Assembly (NCBI GenBank): GCA_030631975.1
Contig: DAOVKD010000027.1
Coordinates: 1 to 7,092 of the forward strand
Direction: 5' to 3'
Length of the DNA stretch: 7,092 bases
Origin: Candidatus Woesearchaeota archaeon
GTDB taxonomy: Archaea > Nanobdellota > Nanobdellia > Woesearchaeales > GW2011-AR4
The translations under genes were made by a program, and so were the position numbers. Shown piece by piece: positions 6,084-7,092 of the stretch (its first letter is position 1; each line of letters begins with the position of its first letter). Below the pieces are notes generated by a model. It saw only the letters and a list, made by a program, of their open reading frames with translations. It was not told where the DNA came from and made no database searches.

Positions 6084-6404
6084 ATGGCAAATCCAAACGC
6101 AAATTATTATGGAATATTGCTTCTCCTGCTGATGTTTGTTACTATTATAGGCCTGTTTACAGGAGAGCCAACAGCAACAGGTTTTGCAGTTAAAGAAGTG
6201 CAGCAAGAAGGAGATTCTTTTTTTGATGTCAAAATCATTGAAAACGACCCTAGAACTTGCGCAGATGGAAGCCTTAATGGCGAATGCTCCAGCTTAATAA
6301 AACCAAAATTCTGCCTTTATGGAACTCTAGTGGATTATTGCGAGTTGTGCGGTTGTGATGAAGGGGAAGTTTGTAAGAATAGGGAATGTGTGAAAGCTGA
6401 ATAA
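6084..6404 (+). CDS. Small exported Cys-rich surface protein with N-terminal membrane anchor
   Basis: The protein has 106 residues. Residues 9-26 (GILLLLLMFVTIIGLFTG) form a signal-anchor or signal peptide, followed by TATGFAV. That tail resembles the 'TGFAV' motif I associate with many predicted secreted proteins of Woesearchaeota and related DPANN archaea. The outer part contains eight cysteines between about residues 58 and 103, in the order C-ADGSLNGE-C, KPKF-C, LVDY-C, EL-C, G-C, EGEV-C, NRE-C. The even count and spacing suggest four disulfide bonds in a compact extracellular knot. No catalytic motif is visible. It has its own TATA box and lies between serS and rpl21e without obvious functional link. 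The role is unknown; a cell-surface or adhesion-type module is only a guess. The real gene is supported by the promoter, signal and cysteine pattern. Confidence 0.75.
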   Translation: MANPNANYYGILLLLLMFVTIIGLFTGEPTATGFAVKEVQQEGDSFFDVKIIENDPRTCADGSLNGECSSLIKPKFCLYGTLVDYCELCGCDEGEVCKNRECVKAE

Positions 6405-6411
6405 ATTTCTT

Positions 6412-6469
6412 ATAGGGTTATGGCGCAGCTTATACCAGCTTGGCAGATTAATTCTGTCCAACACCCTAT
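6412..6469. repeat. 58-nt hairpin downstream of the Cys-rich gene
   Basis: ATAGGGT (6412-6418) pairs perfectly with ACCCTAT (6463-6469). After a 2x2 mismatch, TGG (6421-6423) pairs with CCA (6458-6460). The inner part contains two weak 4-bp hairpins (AGCT..AGCT and CAGA..TCTG). It could be a 3'-end structure or small RNA. It is too short for a tRNA and has no T-arm. Confidence 0.35.
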
Positions 6470-6480
6470 TGCAAGGTAAA

Positions 6481-6526
6481 TGCAACGCGCTAATAGAGCA
6501 ACAAATTATCACAATACGTTGCAACG
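6481..6526. promoter_or_regulatory. CGTTGCAACG palindrome and distal half-site upstream of rpl21e
   Basis: CGTTGCAACG (6517-6526) is a perfect 10-bp palindrome abutting the BRE/TATA of rpl21e. TGCAACG (6481-6487) repeats one half 36 bp upstream and is also complementary to CGTTGCA (6517-6523). The position suits a transcription factor site, for repression or activation of the rpl21e-rpoF operon. No factor can be named. Confidence 0.35.
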
Positions 6527-6540
6527 AAACATTTTTAAAT
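6527..6540 (+). promoter_or_regulatory. rpl21e promoter (BRE plus TATA box)
   Basis: AAACATTTTTAAAT (6527-6540) has the first T of its TATA box 30 nt before the ATG at 6562. The spacing supports a leaderless transcript and argues for that ATG rather than the in-frame ATG at 6469, which lies upstream of the promoter. Confidence 0.65.
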
Positions 6541-6561
6541 GTGGATGGAATTCAATTTTCC

Positions 6562-6858
6562 ATGGGAAAAAGAATTGGAGGCTTAAAGAGAAAAAGCAGA
6601 CACAAGCTAAAGAAAGAAAGAAGGGAAAAAGGAAAAGTAAGTGTAAGCAGGTTTATGCAGTCTTTTAAAGCAGGCCAAAGAGTTCATTTAAGTATTGAGC
6701 CTTCCTTGCATAAGGGGGATTATCATACCAAATTTGTAGGTAAAACGGGTATTGTCCGCGGCTCAAGGGGGAAGTGTTATGAAGTTGCTGTAAATGATAA
6801 AGGGAAAGAAAAACTGCTTATAATACACCCAGTACATCTTAAATCAGGGAGTGATTAA
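6562..6858 (+). CDS. rpl21e: Large ribosomal subunit protein L21e
   Basis: The 98-residue basic protein begins MGKRIGGLKRKSRHKLKKER, the usual lysine/arginine-rich start of archaeal and eukaryotic L21e. It continues with the FKAGQRVHLSIEPSLHKG segment, where the beta-barrel and the G-D-Y-H-T-K-F-V-G-K-T-G-I-V signature begin, and ends with HPVHLKSG. It is a structural component of the archaeal 50S subunit. An in-frame ATG at 6469 would add 31 residues, but those are not L21e-like and that start lies upstream of the TATA box, so I chose 6562. Length is typical of the family (about 95-100 residues). The next gene, rpoF, starts 1 nt after the stop codon, and the L21e-RpoF pairing is a known conserved archaeal operon start. 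Confidence 0.96.
   Translation: MGKRIGGLKRKSRHKLKKERREKGKVSVSRFMQSFKAGQRVHLSIEPSLHKGDYHTKFVGKTGIVRGSRGKCYEVAVNDKGKEKLLIIHPVHLKSGSD
6847..6855 (+). promoter_or_regulatory. Strong Shine-Dalgarno sequence for rpoF
   Basis: GGGAGTGAT lies at the end of rpl21e, 4 nt before the rpoF ATG at 6860. It differs by little from the archaeal consensus GGAGGTGAT. It fixes the rpoF start and shows that this organism uses Shine-Dalgarno initiation for a gene inside an operon, while first genes appear leaderless. Confidence 0.6.
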
Positions 6859-6859
6859 A

Positions 6860-7092
6860 ATGGCATCAGAAATAATATCGGAAAATCCTATTAGCGCATA
6901 TCAACTGAAAGAGGAATTGTCTAAGATAAAGCAGAGGGATAAAGAATTGAATTTCAGGGCTGTTAAGACAGAAGAACATTTAGAGCATATATCCTCATCT
7001 AAGAATACAGATGCTCTCTTTGACAAAATAAACAAGCTTAACATTTCCAGGCTAAAGGAGCAACATATATACAAGATCATAGATATAATGCC
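6860..7092 (+). CDS. rpoF: DNA-directed RNA polymerase subunit F (Rpb4), 3' end beyond the window
   Basis: The frame from ATG 6860 is open to the window end and gives 77 complete codons, beginning MASEIISENPISAYQLKEEL. The pattern fits archaeal RpoF: an N-terminal strand, the tail segment S-A-Y-Q-L-K-E-E-L, helices rich in K/E/L, and the closing LKEQHIYKIIDIM, matching the family's '...a.kI.dilP' HRDC-like region. RpoF (Rpb4) pairs with RpoE (Rpb7) to form the stalk of archaeal RNA polymerase, which helps in promoter opening and binds RNA. The full protein is normally about 110-120 residues, so roughly 35-40 are outside the window. It is co-transcribed with rpl21e, with a 1-nt gap and a good Shine-Dalgarno sequence. 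The pairing with rpl21e supports the call, since the visible sequence itself is divergent. Confidence 0.85.
   Translation, partial: MASEIISENPISAYQLKEELSKIKQRDKELNFRAVKTEEHLEHISSSKNTDALFDKINKLNISRLKEQHIYKIIDIM

Noticed and set aside
6355..6400. C/D box sRNA overlapping the 3' end of the Cys-rich gene (GTGATGA and CTGA 46 nt apart)
   Set aside because: No convincing D' box, a poor C' box and no terminal stem. The bases are explained by coding sequence.
6412..6469. tRNA-like fold: 7-bp acceptor-like stem followed by TA and a 7-nt loop reading ATTAATT
   Set aside because: Only 58 nt between the stem ends, no T-arm or GTTCRA sequence, no proper D-arm, and no CCA or typical discriminator. The resemblance is probably chance.
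6469..6561. Extended N-terminus of L21e from the ATG at 6469
   Set aside because: The added 31 residues are not L21e-like, and the TATA box at 6532-6540 lies downstream of that ATG.

Overview
The window looks like a piece of an AT-rich archaeal chromosome. Archaeal markers are a membrane-anchored LonB-type protease, ribosomal protein L21e followed directly by the RNA polymerase subunit Rpb4/RpoF, a free-standing AlaX editing protein, and TATA boxes placed 30-32 nt before start codons, as in leaderless archaeal transcripts. A small exported Cys-rich protein carrying a 'TGFAV' motif after its membrane segment is the kind of protein I associate with Woesearchaeota/Pacearchaeota (DPANN). That lineage guess is inference from remembered sequence style, not from a search.

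Layout: (1) 1-273, the 3' end of an unrecognised plus-strand gene. (2) 283-1122 on the minus strand, a membrane protein with a long helical C-terminal part, convergent with gene 1. (3) 1101-1594 on the minus strand, the N-terminal remains of an IS630-type transposase, split by a frameshift and lacking the DDE catalytic domain. (4) 1689-3608, LonB protease. (5) 3609-3786, an intergenic stretch with two predicted hairpins sharing a CCTTTAGG core. (6) 3787-4497, alaX, then 4555-5832, serS. (7) 5833-6083, an intergenic stretch holding a 187-bp MITE-like element: inverted ends, a 7-8 bp flanking direct repeat, nested palindromes and a G-rich tract. (8) 6084-6404, the small Cys-rich surface protein. 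(9) 6405-6561, an intergenic stretch with a hairpin and a palindrome beside the L21e promoter. (10) 6562-6858 rpl21e and 6860-end rpoF, a two-gene operon start cut by the window edge.

Functionally the window is mostly translation, transcription and protein quality control: serine charging of tRNA (SerRS) next to removal of wrongly charged tRNA-Ala (AlaX), the ribosome (L21e), RNA polymerase (RpoF) and a membrane protease (LonB). lon, serS, the Cys-rich gene and rpl21e each have their own TATA box at nearly constant spacing, whereas rpoF, inside an operon, has a good Shine-Dalgarno sequence. I see no defence system, CRISPR array, tRNA or rRNA. The least explained parts are the MITE-like element, the paired hairpins before alaX and the two uncharacterised membrane or surface proteins.
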